Assembly (NCBI GenBank): GCA_937967375.1
Contig: CALCJF010000109.1
Location: 7,366 to 71,365 of the forward strand
DNA from: an uncultured Leucobacter sp.
Lineage (GTDB): Bacteria > Actinomycetota > Actinomycetes > Actinomycetales > Microbacteriaceae
DNA length: 64,000 bases
Direction of reading: 5' to 3'
The notes beneath the pieces are model-generated. The model ran no database searches, was not told the DNA's origin, and saw nothing but the letters and a program-made list of their open reading frames with translations. Below are positions 34,697 to 43,304 of this stretch, one piece after another. The position numbers and the translations under genes were made by a program. The first letter of the stretch is position 1. Each line of letters begins with the position of its first letter.

Positions 34697-35401
34697 CTAG
34701 CCGAGATACAGATCAGTTTCTGCCTGGAAAGCCTCGGACTCGGTGATCGCGTCACGAATGGCTTTCTCGCCGAGCCCGCATGCGCGCAGACAGGTCACGC
34801 CTACTACTTTGACATAGCCCGGATCTATAGGGGGACCTGAGCGGCGAAGCAACGTGATCAACTCGGAAATGTGGATGAGTACAGCGCCAAGCTGCTCTTC
34901 GCTCAGGTTGTACTTTGCGGGTGCCTGCTGCGCCCGTGAGCCGAGGCGGGCAAACACGCGCTCAATTTCGCGACCCTCTTCATGAAAGTGCGCATATTGG
35001 GCGCTTTGCACCTCGGGCAGTAGCCAGAGAAACGCCAGGTTAAGCTTCGTTTCTGCGAGCGTGCGCGCGTCGATAGTGGCAAGCGCGTGCAGAGCTGCGG
35101 CCGGGCTCAGCTCAGTCGGAACCGCCGCCTCTATGCGGCGGGCGATTTCGATGCCGGGGTGCAACGAAACGTTCAGCAACTCGTGCAAGATTTCTTCTTT
35201 GCCGGCGAAGTGATAGTAGAGGGTCGCCTGGCGAATTCCAACTGCTTCAGCGATCGCCCGTGTAGTCGTCGCGGTGAAGCCGTGGGTGATGAAGAGTTCG
35301 GCGGCGGCCTTGAGTATTTGCTCGCGAGGGGCATCGCCGTTTTCTGGAGCGCCCTCGGCGCGGGGACGCCCAACGCGAGTTGGCGGTGTCGGTGACGGCA
35401 T
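34697..35401 (-). CDS. TetR family transcriptional regulator
   Basis: A 234-residue regulator. REQILKAAAELFITHGFTAT then TTRAIAEAVGIRQATLYYHFAGKEEIL is a standard TetR helix-turn-helix. The C-terminal ligand domain is unassigned. The ATG at 35401 has GAGG 6 bases upstream, and the HTH begins about 45 residues in after a Pro-rich leader. It is divergent from the ABM-hyuA-hyuB-APC-pepP cluster across a 223-base gap holding two copies of an ATG-N4-CAT dyad, so it very likely represses that cluster and itself. Confidence 0.92.
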   Translation of the reverse strand: MPSPTPPTRVGRPRAEGAPENGDAPREQILKAAAELFITHGFTATTTRAIAEAVGIRQATLYYHFAGKEEILHELLNVSLHPGIEIARRIEAAVPTELSPAAALHALATIDARTLAETKLNLAFLWLLPEVQSAQYAHFHEEGREIERVFARLGSRAQQAPAKYNLSEEQLGAVLIHISELITLLRRSGPPIDPGYVKVVGVTCLRACGLGEKAIRDAITESEAFQAETDLYLG

Positions 35402-35448
35402 TGAAACCTCGTGTCCTCTGGTGCAGAAACGCTTATGGTGCGGCTGCG

Positions 35449-35531
35449 ATGTTTCCATACTTACGGGTGCGGGCGAGCGAGTCAAAAATTTCTATCTATC
35501 GCTTGACAGGTATTGCTCTGCATGGAAACAT
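35449..35531. promoter_or_regulatory. Paired TetR operator candidates
   Basis: ATGTTTCCAT (35449-35458) and ATGGAAACAT (35522-35531) are perfect reverse complements. Each is itself a dyad, ATG-N4-CAT, and the second extends to CATG-N4-CATG. A TTGACA (35503-35508) lies just before the second copy and could be the -35 of the rightward promoter. One site sits on each side of the divergent promoters. Confidence 0.6.
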
Positions 35532-35624
35532 GATCCCTGAAGACGAAGCGAGACACAATCTCTACTCTTCGCACATTTCACCTCAGCAGGCGCGCACCGA
35601 AGCGCGCCAGTCAGGACAGGGTTC

Positions 35625-35987
35625 ATGATCAGAACGCAGTTGCACCTTCAGGCTCGCGAGGGTGGTGCCCAGAAGGTGCTTGACTTCTACCTCGAGCGTG
35701 GAATCCTGGCGCGATCGAGCGCGCAGCCGGGGTGTCTCTCTGTTGAGATCGGAGTGTCGCTCGATGAGTCAGATCGCATCACTGTGAGTGCACTCTGGGA
35801 ATCTGAGACCGCATACCAGGGTTGGCTCGATAACCCCTCGCGGGCCGACGACGTCGAGGAGTTGCTGCCACTGCTTCGACCAGCTGATTCGGGTGACTCC
35901 GGTCGATCGGGCGGATCGGGTGCCCAGCTCGGGTCGCTCGGCAGCGCGGAGCTCACGCGGGTGGTCGACTTTCGCCCGGCACCGTGA
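35625..35987 (+). CDS. Antibiotic biosynthesis monooxygenase (ABM) domain protein
   Basis: A 120-residue small protein with an ABM-like ferredoxin fold in its first 85 residues (IRTQLHLQAREGGAQKVLDF, then SDRITVSALWESETAYQGWL). ABM proteins include small monooxygenases, haem-degrading enzymes and isomerases. The last 30 residues are Gly/Ser-rich. First gene of the cluster facing the TetR gene. Whether it is catalytic is unclear; it could act on the substrate or product of the hydantoinase. Confidence 0.75.
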   Translation: MIRTQLHLQAREGGAQKVLDFYLERGILARSSAQPGCLSVEIGVSLDESDRITVSALWESETAYQGWLDNPSRADDVEELLPLLRPADSGDSGRSGGSGAQLGSLGSAELTRVVDFRPAP

Positions 35988-36069
35988 CCCTGCGGCCTTG
36001 CCAGCTGCCTGACTGGCGGGCCGATGGCGCTCATCACGCTCAACCCTTCAATACCTCAAGGAAGAATTT

Positions 36070-38094
36070 ATGACGAAGAACCTCAGAGTCGGAGTAGATA
36101 TCGGAGGCACGTTCACCGATATCGTGTTGCAGAACTTGGAAGACGGCACCACCGAGCTGTTCAAAGTGTTGAGCACACCTGAGAATCCGAGCATCGGAAT
36201 GCTGCAGGGGCTCGACGAACTTGGGATTGTCCAGGACATCCAGTTTCTGGTGCATGGAACAACGGCGGGGCTGAATGCGCTGCTCTCGCGCACGGGGGAG
36301 CGGCTTGCGCTGCTCACCACCGCCGGTTTCACCGATGTTCCGCTGCTCGGGCGTGCGGGCAACACCGATATCTGGAACCTGCGACCAGAGCGCGCTGAGC
36401 CGCTGGTTGCCGCAGACGATATCGTCGCCGTTGCTGAGCGCATGCGTTTTGACGGCTCGGTTGAGCTGCCGCTTGCCGAGCAGGAGGTTGAGCGGATCGC
36501 CGAATGGCTGCGTGCAAGTGGCATCACGAGCGTCGTAATCTCGCTGCTGCACGCCTATGAGAACCCAGCACATGAGCTGCAGTTGCGAGACGGGCTCGCG
36601 AGGCGAGTGCCCGGAGTGTCATTTGTGCTTTCGCACGAGGTTGCGCCAGAGCAGGGTGAGTTCGAGCGCACCTCGACAACGTTGGCAACCGGTTACGTCG
36701 CGCGCACCGTTGAGCGTTACCTTTCTGCGCTCGAGACCGAGCTACAGGAGCGTTCGTGTGCGGCACCACTGCAGGTGATGCGCTCGAGCGGAGGAATCTG
36801 CTCGGCCGAGCTCGTGGCGCACCAGCCAATTCAGACGATTCTGAGTGGACCTGCCGGTGGTGTGGTTGCAGCCGAGACGCTCGCCCGCGTGCTCGACAGG
36901 CCGAATCTGATCGGCATCGACATGGGGGGCACCTCGTCAGACGTCAGCCTCGTGGTTGACGGTCGTATGTCGCTTGTCACTGAAAGCGAACTCGCTGATC
37001 AGATCATGAGGATGCCTGTCGTTGAGCTGCATACGATCGGAGCAGGGGGTGGCTCGATCGCGCGCGCCGAGGGCGGCGGGCTACGCGTCGGGCCCAAGAG
37101 CGCGGGCTCAAACCCTGGCCCTGCAAGCTACGGATTGGGCGGAACGCAGCCGACCGTAACTGACGCTCAGGTGCTGCTTGGTCGAATCGACCCGCAAGCC
37201 TTTCTCGGTGGGCGAATGGCACTTCACGTTGACGCCGCGCGCACGGCAATGTCGAAGCTCGGCGAAGATCTCGGCATCGACGAAACCGCCGCGGCGGAGG
37301 GCATTGTGGCTGTCGCCAACGGAATGATGGCGAACGCGATTCGCACGCTTACCGTGCGAAAGGGAATCGATGTCAGAGACTTCTCTCTCGTCGCGTTTGG
37401 CGGTGCAGGCCCACTGCACGGTGCCGCAGTAGCTGACGAGTTGGGCATCAGCGAAGTAATCGTGCCGTTCGCGACGGGAGTGCTGTCGGCCTGGGGCATG
37501 CTGCACGCCGACATTCGGCACGATGTCTCGGCCCCGCTTCAGGGTGTGGTCGGTGCCCCCGAAGTGATGGCTGCGGCCGCTGAGATTGCGCAGCGTTTGC
37601 GCACACGCGGCGAAGAGTTGCTCGAAAGTGAGCGCGTGCCGGCGCAAGCACGAAGCTACGAGCTCTCTGCCGACATGCGCTATGTCGGTCAAGAGCACTC
37701 AATCAGCGTGCGGCTTGATGACGCAGATAACGCAGTGGCAAGTTTTCACGAGGCTTACCAAAATCGCTATGGCCATGCGATGCCCGAGTCTCCCGTAGAG
37801 TTCGTGAACATTCGCCTCGCTGCCGTAGGCAGCACCGGAGTTGAGCCCACGGGCGCAGCCACGCAGCCTGAGGCCGACGGTCAAGAATGGGGCGAAGCTC
37901 AGCCGAAGCGTGCTGTTCGAATCGACGGCGTCACGCACGAGGCGCGCCTGGTGCACAGGGACGCACTCGGCGACACCCCTGTAGCGGGGCCCGCCGTCAT
38001 TCTGGAAGACGGCTCTACCACACTTGTTCCGCCCGGCTGGCACGCAGTGCGTGGGAGCCTGGGCACCATGGTACTGCGAAAGGCAGACTCATGA
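36070..38094 (+). CDS. Hydantoinase/oxoprolinase subunit A (HyuA family)
   Basis: The 674-residue protein belongs to the ASKHA-fold HyuA family, the ATP-binding subunit of N-methylhydantoinase, 5-oxoprolinase and related ring-opening enzymes. Seen are VGVDIGGTFTDIVL, the second phosphate motif IGIDMGGTSSDVSLV, GAGGGSIARAEGG and FGGAGPLHG. It starts after AAGGAAG and overlaps hyuB by 4 bases. Acetone carboxylase beta subunits are relatives, but no gamma subunit is present, so a cyclic amide such as 5-oxoproline or a hydantoin is the better guess. Confidence 0.92.
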   Translation: MTKNLRVGVDIGGTFTDIVLQNLEDGTTELFKVLSTPENPSIGMLQGLDELGIVQDIQFLVHGTTAGLNALLSRTGERLALLTTAGFTDVPLLGRAGNTDIWNLRPERAEPLVAADDIVAVAERMRFDGSVELPLAEQEVERIAEWLRASGITSVVISLLHAYENPAHELQLRDGLARRVPGVSFVLSHEVAPEQGEFERTSTTLATGYVARTVERYLSALETELQERSCAAPLQVMRSSGGICSAELVAHQPIQTILSGPAGGVVAAETLARVLDRPNLIGIDMGGTSSDVSLVVDGRMSLVTESELADQIMRMPVVELHTIGAGGGSIARAEGGGLRVGPKSAGSNPGPASYGLGGTQPTVTDAQVLLGRIDPQAFLGGRMALHVDAARTAMSKLGEDLGIDETAAAEGIVAVANGMMANAIRTLTVRKGIDVRDFSLVAFGGAGPLHGAAVADELGISEVIVPFATGVLSAWGMLHADIRHDVSAPLQGVVGAPEVMAAAAEIAQRLRTRGEELLESERVPAQARSYELSADMRYVGQEHSISVRLDDADNAVASFHEAYQNRYGHAMPESPVEFVNIRLAAVGSTGVEPTGAATQPEADGQEWGEAQPKRAVRIDGVTHEARLVHRDALGDTPVAGPAVILEDGSTTLVPPGWHAVRGSLGTMVLRKADS

Positions 38095-39665
38095 GCATCG
38101 ACGTAGCAACGACCGAAATCATTCGCAACCTGTTCCTCTCCGCCGCTGAAGACATGCACAGCACTGTTGTGAGGTCGGCATTTCAGCCCCTGCTCTACGA
38201 AAGCGAAGACGCCGCAGTGGCGATCCTCGACAGAAACGCAGATGTGCTTGGGCAATCGAGTGGGTTGCCGCTATTTCTTGGCAACCTCGATGAGGCGGTA
38301 AAAGAAGCGATGCGCCGCCGCGGTGGCGAAAGCTGGCTCGAAGAAGGTGACGTTGTCATTCTGAACGATCCGTATATCCAGGGCACTCATCTCAACGATG
38401 TCACGCTCTTTGCCCCCGTGCACAGGCAGGGTGGGCTTGTGGGCTATGTCGCGGTTCGCGGCGACATTACCGATGTTGGCGGCAAGGATCCCGGCGGCGG
38501 AACCGAAACCATCGATGTCTACCAGGAAGGGCTGCTGCTCAGCCCAGTCAAGATCTGTGACGCGCGGGGCACCAACCCAGACATTCTTGACATCATTCGT
38601 CGCAATAGCCGAAGTGGCGACCTGGTCGTCGGCGATATCAACGCGATGATTGCGGCGTGCCGCATCGGGCAACGGCGCATGGTTGAAATCATCGACCGTT
38701 TCGGGCTCGACGTCGTAGAGGCCGCTCGAGACGAGATTTTTCGACAGAGCGAAGCCTCCGACCGTGAAGCGGTGCTGGCCATTCCTGACGGTGTCTACAC
38801 CGGCAGCGGCGCAATGGACAACGACGGCATCGATCGCTCGACCGCGATTCCCATCCCGATCAAGGTCATTGTTGACGGCGATCGAATTGTCGTTGATTTG
38901 CAAGGGAGCCCAGACACCACGGTCGGCCCGATCAACTGTGGGCGCGCGCAGGCGGTTGCCGCTATCCGTGTTGCATACAAACTGCTCTTCGCGCCAGAAC
39001 GCTCCTTCGACGGGGGCTGCTTTAGAAACCTTGAGATTCTCACGCGACCCGGCTCGATGCACCACGCGCTCGAACCCGCGGCGTGCGGCTGGTACTACAC
39101 GAGCCTCGGCCTGCTCATTGACCTGTTTATTAGTTCGTTTGCCGAGGTGCTGCCGCAGCGAGTCACCGCTGCACAGTTCGGTGACTCGATGATCACCTAC
39201 TTTGCCGGGCGCGATCACCACGGTGACGAATACCTCTGCGTAGAGGCGCACGCGGGTGGCTGGGGTGCCGACGACAATGCCGACGGCGCAGATGGGCTGA
39301 TCAACGTAGTGAACGGCAGCTTCAGAAACACCCCGGTTGAGGCGCTCGAAACCCGCTACCCAATCACCGTTACCGAGTGTGCGATTCGGCGCGGGTCTGG
39401 CGGTGCGGGCAGGCACAGAGGGGGTGACGGCATTCGCCGAAGCTACCGTTTTGATGAGCCGACTCAGCTTTTCTTATGGCTCGACCGCTCGGTGACACCG
39501 GCATGGGGGCTTGCCGGGGGTGCCGACGGTCTGCCGCCACGGGTCGAGATTCGTGGCAGCATCAACCGCGATGATCTGCTCAAGGTGAACGGCCTGAATC
39601 TCGCCGCAGGCGACGAACTCACGGTGCTCACCGGCGGCGGTGGCGGCTTCGGGAGCGCCGACTAG
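38091..39665 (+). CDS. Hydantoinase/oxoprolinase subunit B (HyuB family)
   Basis: The 524-residue partner of the preceding subunit. LNDPYIQGTHLNDVTLFAPV, GGFGS at the C-terminus and RRGSGGAGRHRGGDGIRR are typical of HyuB. The ATG at 38091 overlaps the hyuA stop (ATGA), and the N-terminus IDVATTEIIRNLFLSAAEDM matches family starts. Together the subunits form an ATP-dependent ring-opening enzyme. Confidence 0.92.
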   Translation: MSIDVATTEIIRNLFLSAAEDMHSTVVRSAFQPLLYESEDAAVAILDRNADVLGQSSGLPLFLGNLDEAVKEAMRRRGGESWLEEGDVVILNDPYIQGTHLNDVTLFAPVHRQGGLVGYVAVRGDITDVGGKDPGGGTETIDVYQEGLLLSPVKICDARGTNPDILDIIRRNSRSGDLVVGDINAMIAACRIGQRRMVEIIDRFGLDVVEAARDEIFRQSEASDREAVLAIPDGVYTGSGAMDNDGIDRSTAIPIPIKVIVDGDRIVVDLQGSPDTTVGPINCGRAQAVAAIRVAYKLLFAPERSFDGGCFRNLEILTRPGSMHHALEPAACGWYYTSLGLLIDLFISSFAEVLPQRVTAAQFGDSMITYFAGRDHHGDEYLCVEAHAGGWGADDNADGADGLINVVNGSFRNTPVEALETRYPITVTECAIRRGSGGAGRHRGGDGIRRSYRFDEPTQLFLWLDRSVTPAWGLAGGADGLPPRVEIRGSINRDDLLKVNGLNLAAGDELTVLTGGGGGFGSAD

Positions 39666-39754
39666 CGCTTCGATAATTACTTTCCGCTTCTTTTCTCCAT
39701 TCTTTTACCCATTCCAACACTCACTGTTTCAGTAGGACCTCAAAGGAGAGCTCC

Positions 39755-41230
39755 ATGTCATCTCAACCCTCGACTGAGGAAAGCGCGATTGCCGGCGCAT
39801 CGGAACCCGCAGAAGGGGCCTCGGAATCGCGCAGGTCGCTGAGCGCGCGACACATTGTCTTCTTTGTGATCGCGGCGGCGGCACCACTGGGCTTCGCCGT
39901 CGGCTCGACCCCACTCTCGATCGGTCGCGGCGGCATCGGCACCGCCGGGGTGTTCTTAATCGCGGGTCTGTTCCTTTCGATTTTTGCGGTGGGATACGTC
40001 GCGATGACGAAGTACATTCCGAATGCCGGGGCGCTTTTCTCGTATATTTCTGCGGGTCTCGGGCGGCCGCTCGGCATCGGCGTTGCCTTCGTTGCGGTGA
40101 TCTCTTACGCGCTGATTTCGGTCGGCTCGATCGGCCCGTTCGCCGTGTTTGCCGAGTTCACCGTGCAGTCGCTGCTCGGGGTCGCCATTCCATGGCCGGT
40201 CTGGGGAATTCTCGGAGTCGTGCTCATGGGCGTGCTCGGTCAGCTCAACGTTGAGCTCAACATGCGTGTGCTGGGTTTCTTCATGATTGCTGAGGTGCTC
40301 GTGCTCGCGGTGCTCGGCATCTCGATCATGGTGCAGGGTGGCGCCGAGGGGCTCAGCCTCGATGCACTGAACCCGGGTGCAATCGCGCAGGGCCAACTCG
40401 GTGTCGTGCTGCTGGTGGTGTTCGCGGCGTTCGCGGGCTTCGAGGCAACCGCGCTGTTCCGCGACGAGGCAAAGAATCCCGTGCGTACGCTTCGCCGAGC
40501 AACCTTCGGTTCGATCGCCGTGATCGCCCTGTTGCAGGCCTTCGTCGCTTGGGCAATCGTGCAGGCCTTCGGCTCTATGGCCGGAGACGTAGCGCTCAAC
40601 AACCCCACAGAAATGTTCACCGGTGCGGCAGAGACCTTCGTGGGTGGCTGGTTCGCCACACTGATCTCGATTCTTGTGGTGTTCAGCTGGTTTGCGTCGG
40701 TGCTCGCGTTTCACAACGCAACCACCCGGTACCTGCACGCGCTGGCCCGCGACGGCGTGATCCCCGCAATGTTTACGAAGCGGTCCAAGCGCACTAATGC
40801 CCCTTGGGTGGCAAGCCTGGTGCACTCGGTGCTGGCACTGGCTGCAATCGTGATGTGCATCATTGCTGGCCTTGACCCGTACCTCGACCTGTTCGTGCTC
40901 GGTAGCGTGCCCGTCGCTGTCGCAGTGCCCGCTATGGAGTGCCTCACAGCGCTCGCCATCTTCGTCTTCTTCTGGAAGAACCGCCGGGGTCACTCGGTAT
41001 GGACGGTCGCGGTCGCTCCCGCGATTGCTACGGTGGTGCTCGGTGCGGTGGTCTCGCTCGTGCTTGCGAACATGAGCTTCTACACGGGGCAAGAGGGCGC
41101 AATCAACTGGATCTTGCCAGCGATTAACCTCGTAGTGCTCTGCATCGGGTTCGCGCGTGCCATGTGGATGCGACGCAACAGCCCTGAGCGTTACGCGATG
41201 ATCGGCCGTCGTGGCCTGACTGACGACTGA
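39755..41230 (+). CDS. APC family amino acid permease
   Basis: A 491-residue membrane transporter with about 12 helices (AAAAPLGFAVGSTPLSIGRGG at the first, FAAFAGFEATALFRDEAKNP at the sixth). It has the APC fold and would import an amino acid or cyclic derivative as substrate of HyuAB. AAAGGAG precedes the ATG. An 89-base gap after hyuB holds no terminator, so it is in the same operon. Confidence 0.9.
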   Translation: MSSQPSTEESAIAGASEPAEGASESRRSLSARHIVFFVIAAAAPLGFAVGSTPLSIGRGGIGTAGVFLIAGLFLSIFAVGYVAMTKYIPNAGALFSYISAGLGRPLGIGVAFVAVISYALISVGSIGPFAVFAEFTVQSLLGVAIPWPVWGILGVVLMGVLGQLNVELNMRVLGFFMIAEVLVLAVLGISIMVQGGAEGLSLDALNPGAIAQGQLGVVLLVVFAAFAGFEATALFRDEAKNPVRTLRRATFGSIAVIALLQAFVAWAIVQAFGSMAGDVALNNPTEMFTGAAETFVGGWFATLISILVVFSWFASVLAFHNATTRYLHALARDGVIPAMFTKRSKRTNAPWVASLVHSVLALAAIVMCIIAGLDPYLDLFVLGSVPVAVAVPAMECLTALAIFVFFWKNRRGHSVWTVAVAPAIATVVLGAVVSLVLANMSFYTGQEGAINWILPAINLVVLCIGFARAMWMRRNSPERYAMIGRRGLTDD

Positions 41231-41250
41231 GTGCGTGAAAGGTAGATGGA

Positions 41251-42756
41251 GTGAGCACGGACGGTTATGTGCACGCGGTGCCGAGCCTGACCGAGAACCG
41301 GTCTACGACGCCAACAAACTCTCGATTCACAAGTCAAATCGTTGAAGGTTGGGCAGAGCCCGCCGCAGCGTTCCACTCGGCAAGTGGCGAGCAGGCACCT
41401 TTTGCTGCATTGCGCAGGCAAAAGGTGTCCGCCGCCTATCAGGGTGTGCGCCTGATCGTCTCGGCAGGGGTGCGAAAACGACGCTCAAACGACATGGACT
41501 ACCAGTTCAGAGCGCACTCTGACTTTGCCTGGCTCACAGGGTGGGGCAGTGAAAGCGAACCGGGGGCGACGCTTGTCTTCGAGCCGACAAAGGGTGGGCA
41601 TGAAATCACGTTATTCTTTCGCCCCTCGGCAGGGCGAGGCACTTCGGAGTTCTACTCGCACGCAGAGATAGGTGAATTCTGGATCGGCCCGCGGCCATCA
41701 CTCGAAGCAGTGGGGCGGCTGCTCGCAATCGAGGTGCGCGATATTGGCGAGCTCGCAGAGTATCTCACGCGCACGGACGCTGAAACAGTGCAGACTGTGT
41801 TTGGTGGCGCCCGTGATTCGGGGGTTGATGCTATACGGGTGCAGAGCGCTCTCGCTTCTGACGGACTCGCAGACCTGCAACTCTCGCGCTCGCTGGCCGA
41901 ACTGCGACTTGTGAAAGACACCTATGAGGTTGAGCAGTTGCAGCAGGCTGTTGAAGCGACAGGACGCGGTTTCACTGACGTGCTCGCCGAGCTGCCTCAG
42001 ATAGCCGGTCACGCGCGTGGCGAGCGGCTGATCGAGAGCGCAATGTACCGGCGTGCGCGACTCGAGGGCAACGCGGTCGGTTACAATCCGATCGTTGCCG
42101 CAGGGGAGCACTCCTGCGTGTTGCACTGGATGAGGAACGACGGCCCCGTGCGCTCTGGCGATCTCGTGCTCATCGATGCCGGGGTTGAGGCAGATAGCCT
42201 CTATACGGCCGACATCACCAGGGTGTTTCCCGTCAACGGGCGATTCAGCGATGCCCAGCGCAAAGTGTACGACACGCTGGTTGAGGCCTCAGATGCTGCA
42301 CTTGCAACCGTGCGGCCCGGCGCTCGGTTTAGGGATGCGCACGATACCGCGATGCGAGTCATTGTCGACAGGCTGAGCGAGTGGGGGCTCATCGATGTGA
42401 GTGGTGAAGAGTCGATGCGGGCCGAGAACCAAGACCATCGCAGGTACATCGTTCACGGGATAAGTCACCACCTGGGGCTCGATGTGCACGACTGCGCGCT
42501 GGCCAGAACGGAGCTCTATCTCGACGGGGTGCTCGAGGAAGGAATGGTGTTCACGATAGAGCCTGGGCTCTATTTCAGGTCGGAAGATCTTACTGTTCCT
42601 GATGAGTTCAAGGGCATAGGAATACGCATCGAAGACGACATTGTCGTGACAGCGACTGGTGCCAGGCGGCTCTCGGACAGTATTCCGCGGACCTCGCACG
42701 AGGTTGAGGCCTGGATGCGAGAAGCCGCGACAAGGAAACCTGCAAAGGCGCACTAA
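41251..42756 (+). CDS. Xaa-Pro aminopeptidase paralogue (M24B)
   Basis: A 501-residue protein closely similar to the one at 21858. It keeps all metal ligands: LIDAGVEADSLYTADITR, GISHHLGLDVHD, FTIEPGLYF and GIRIEDDIVV. The N-terminal domain is NDMDYQFRAHSDFAWLTGWG. The M24 family also contains creatinase, which would fit a hydantoin pathway, but creatinase lacks these ligands, so a metallopeptidase is the better call. The GTG at 41251 follows AAAGG. Its TAA stop overlaps the -10 of the tRNA gene. Confidence 0.9.
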   Translation: MSTDGYVHAVPSLTENRSTTPTNSRFTSQIVEGWAEPAAAFHSASGEQAPFAALRRQKVSAAYQGVRLIVSAGVRKRRSNDMDYQFRAHSDFAWLTGWGSESEPGATLVFEPTKGGHEITLFFRPSAGRGTSEFYSHAEIGEFWIGPRPSLEAVGRLLAIEVRDIGELAEYLTRTDAETVQTVFGGARDSGVDAIRVQSALASDGLADLQLSRSLAELRLVKDTYEVEQLQQAVEATGRGFTDVLAELPQIAGHARGERLIESAMYRRARLEGNAVGYNPIVAAGEHSCVLHWMRNDGPVRSGDLVLIDAGVEADSLYTADITRVFPVNGRFSDAQRKVYDTLVEASDAALATVRPGARFRDAHDTAMRVIVDRLSEWGLIDVSGEESMRAENQDHRRYIVHGISHHLGLDVHDCALARTELYLDGVLEEGMVFTIEPGLYFRSEDLTVPDEFKGIGIRIEDDIVVTATGARRLSDSIPRTSHEVEAWMREAATRKPAKAH

Positions 42757-42759
42757 GCT
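42754..42759 (+). promoter_or_regulatory. -10 element TAAGCT of tRNA-Leu, overlapping the pepP-type stop
   Basis: TAAGCT begins with the TAA stop of the aminopeptidase gene and ends 10 bases before the tRNA 5' end. It matches the TANNCT pattern seen at other promoters here. Confidence 0.45.
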
Positions 42760-42769
42760 AGAGGGGTTC

Positions 42770-42851
<82 letters not shown>

Positions 42852-42863
42852 CGCGATTCACGA

Positions 42864-42893
42864 GGGGTAGCAGCTGTTTCGAGCTGCTACCCC
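42864..42893 (+). terminator. Intrinsic terminator after tRNA-Leu
   Basis: A perfect 12-bp stem (GGGGTAGCAGCT / AGCTGCTACCCC) with a 6-base loop is followed by TTGTTGTTT. It ends tRNA transcription and may also block read-through from the convergent small gene. Confidence 0.9.
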
Positions 42894-42910
42894 TTGTTGT
42901 TTCTGGCCGG

Positions 42911-43201
42911 TTACCCCCAGTTCTGGCGAAACCCGAACCGCCCGTCGATGAAGACATCGATATAGGTGGCCCCGCCGTCGACGTGTTGTTGGGCGATGAA
43001 TCGCACTGACACCATGTGCTTCTCGTACACGCCAACCTCAATGTCGAATACGTTCGGCATCACGATGCCGAAGTTGCCGCCGCTGTCGATCGCGACCACG
43101 CCGTCGATGGCGATCGTGACCCGGTTTCGAATGCCCGCCACGCGCACCGTGACCTCGTGAGGCTCCTGGGCACCCACGCTGAAAGTAAATGTCGTCGACA
43201 T
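42911..43201 (-). CDS. Small beta-rich protein of unknown function
   Basis: I cannot name this 96-residue protein. It reads as alternating beta strands (VTVRVAGIRNRVTIAIDGVV, FDIEVGVYEKHMVSVRFI, YIDVFIDGRFGF), a pattern with two VDG-like turns reminiscent of small beta-sandwich proteins such as FAIM, though I would not claim homology. There are no membrane segments. The ATG at 43201 is the first start that begins the beta pattern; a longer in-frame extension overlaps the antiporter gene and looks non-coding. It converges on the tRNA terminator. Confidence 0.6.
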   Translation of the reverse strand: MSTTFTFSVGAQEPHEVTVRVAGIRNRVTIAIDGVVAIDSGGNFGIVMPNVFDIEVGVYEKHMVSVRFIAQQHVDGGATYIDVFIDGRFGFRQNWG

Positions 43202-43304
43202 GGTTCTACTCAAGCACAAACCCCGGTGCGCCGAAGCCTGCTTGCCGAAGAGGCGTATGCTCATGCCAGGATCGACCGGATAGTTGCGGCGCGAGGAGAC
43301 GCGG

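Noticed and set aside
35530..35628. 33-codon ORF ending in an ATGA overlap with the ABM gene
   Set aside because: No Shine-Dalgarno, its ATG lies inside the operator candidate, and it is probably upstream of the transcription start.
36070..39665. Acetone carboxylase alpha/beta
   Set aside because: No gamma subunit gene is near and the cluster contains an amino acid permease and a peptidase instead.
41251..42756. Creatinase, which would complete a creatinine-hydantoin pathway with HyuAB
   Set aside because: All five metal-ligand positions of aminopeptidase P are retained, while creatinase has lost them.
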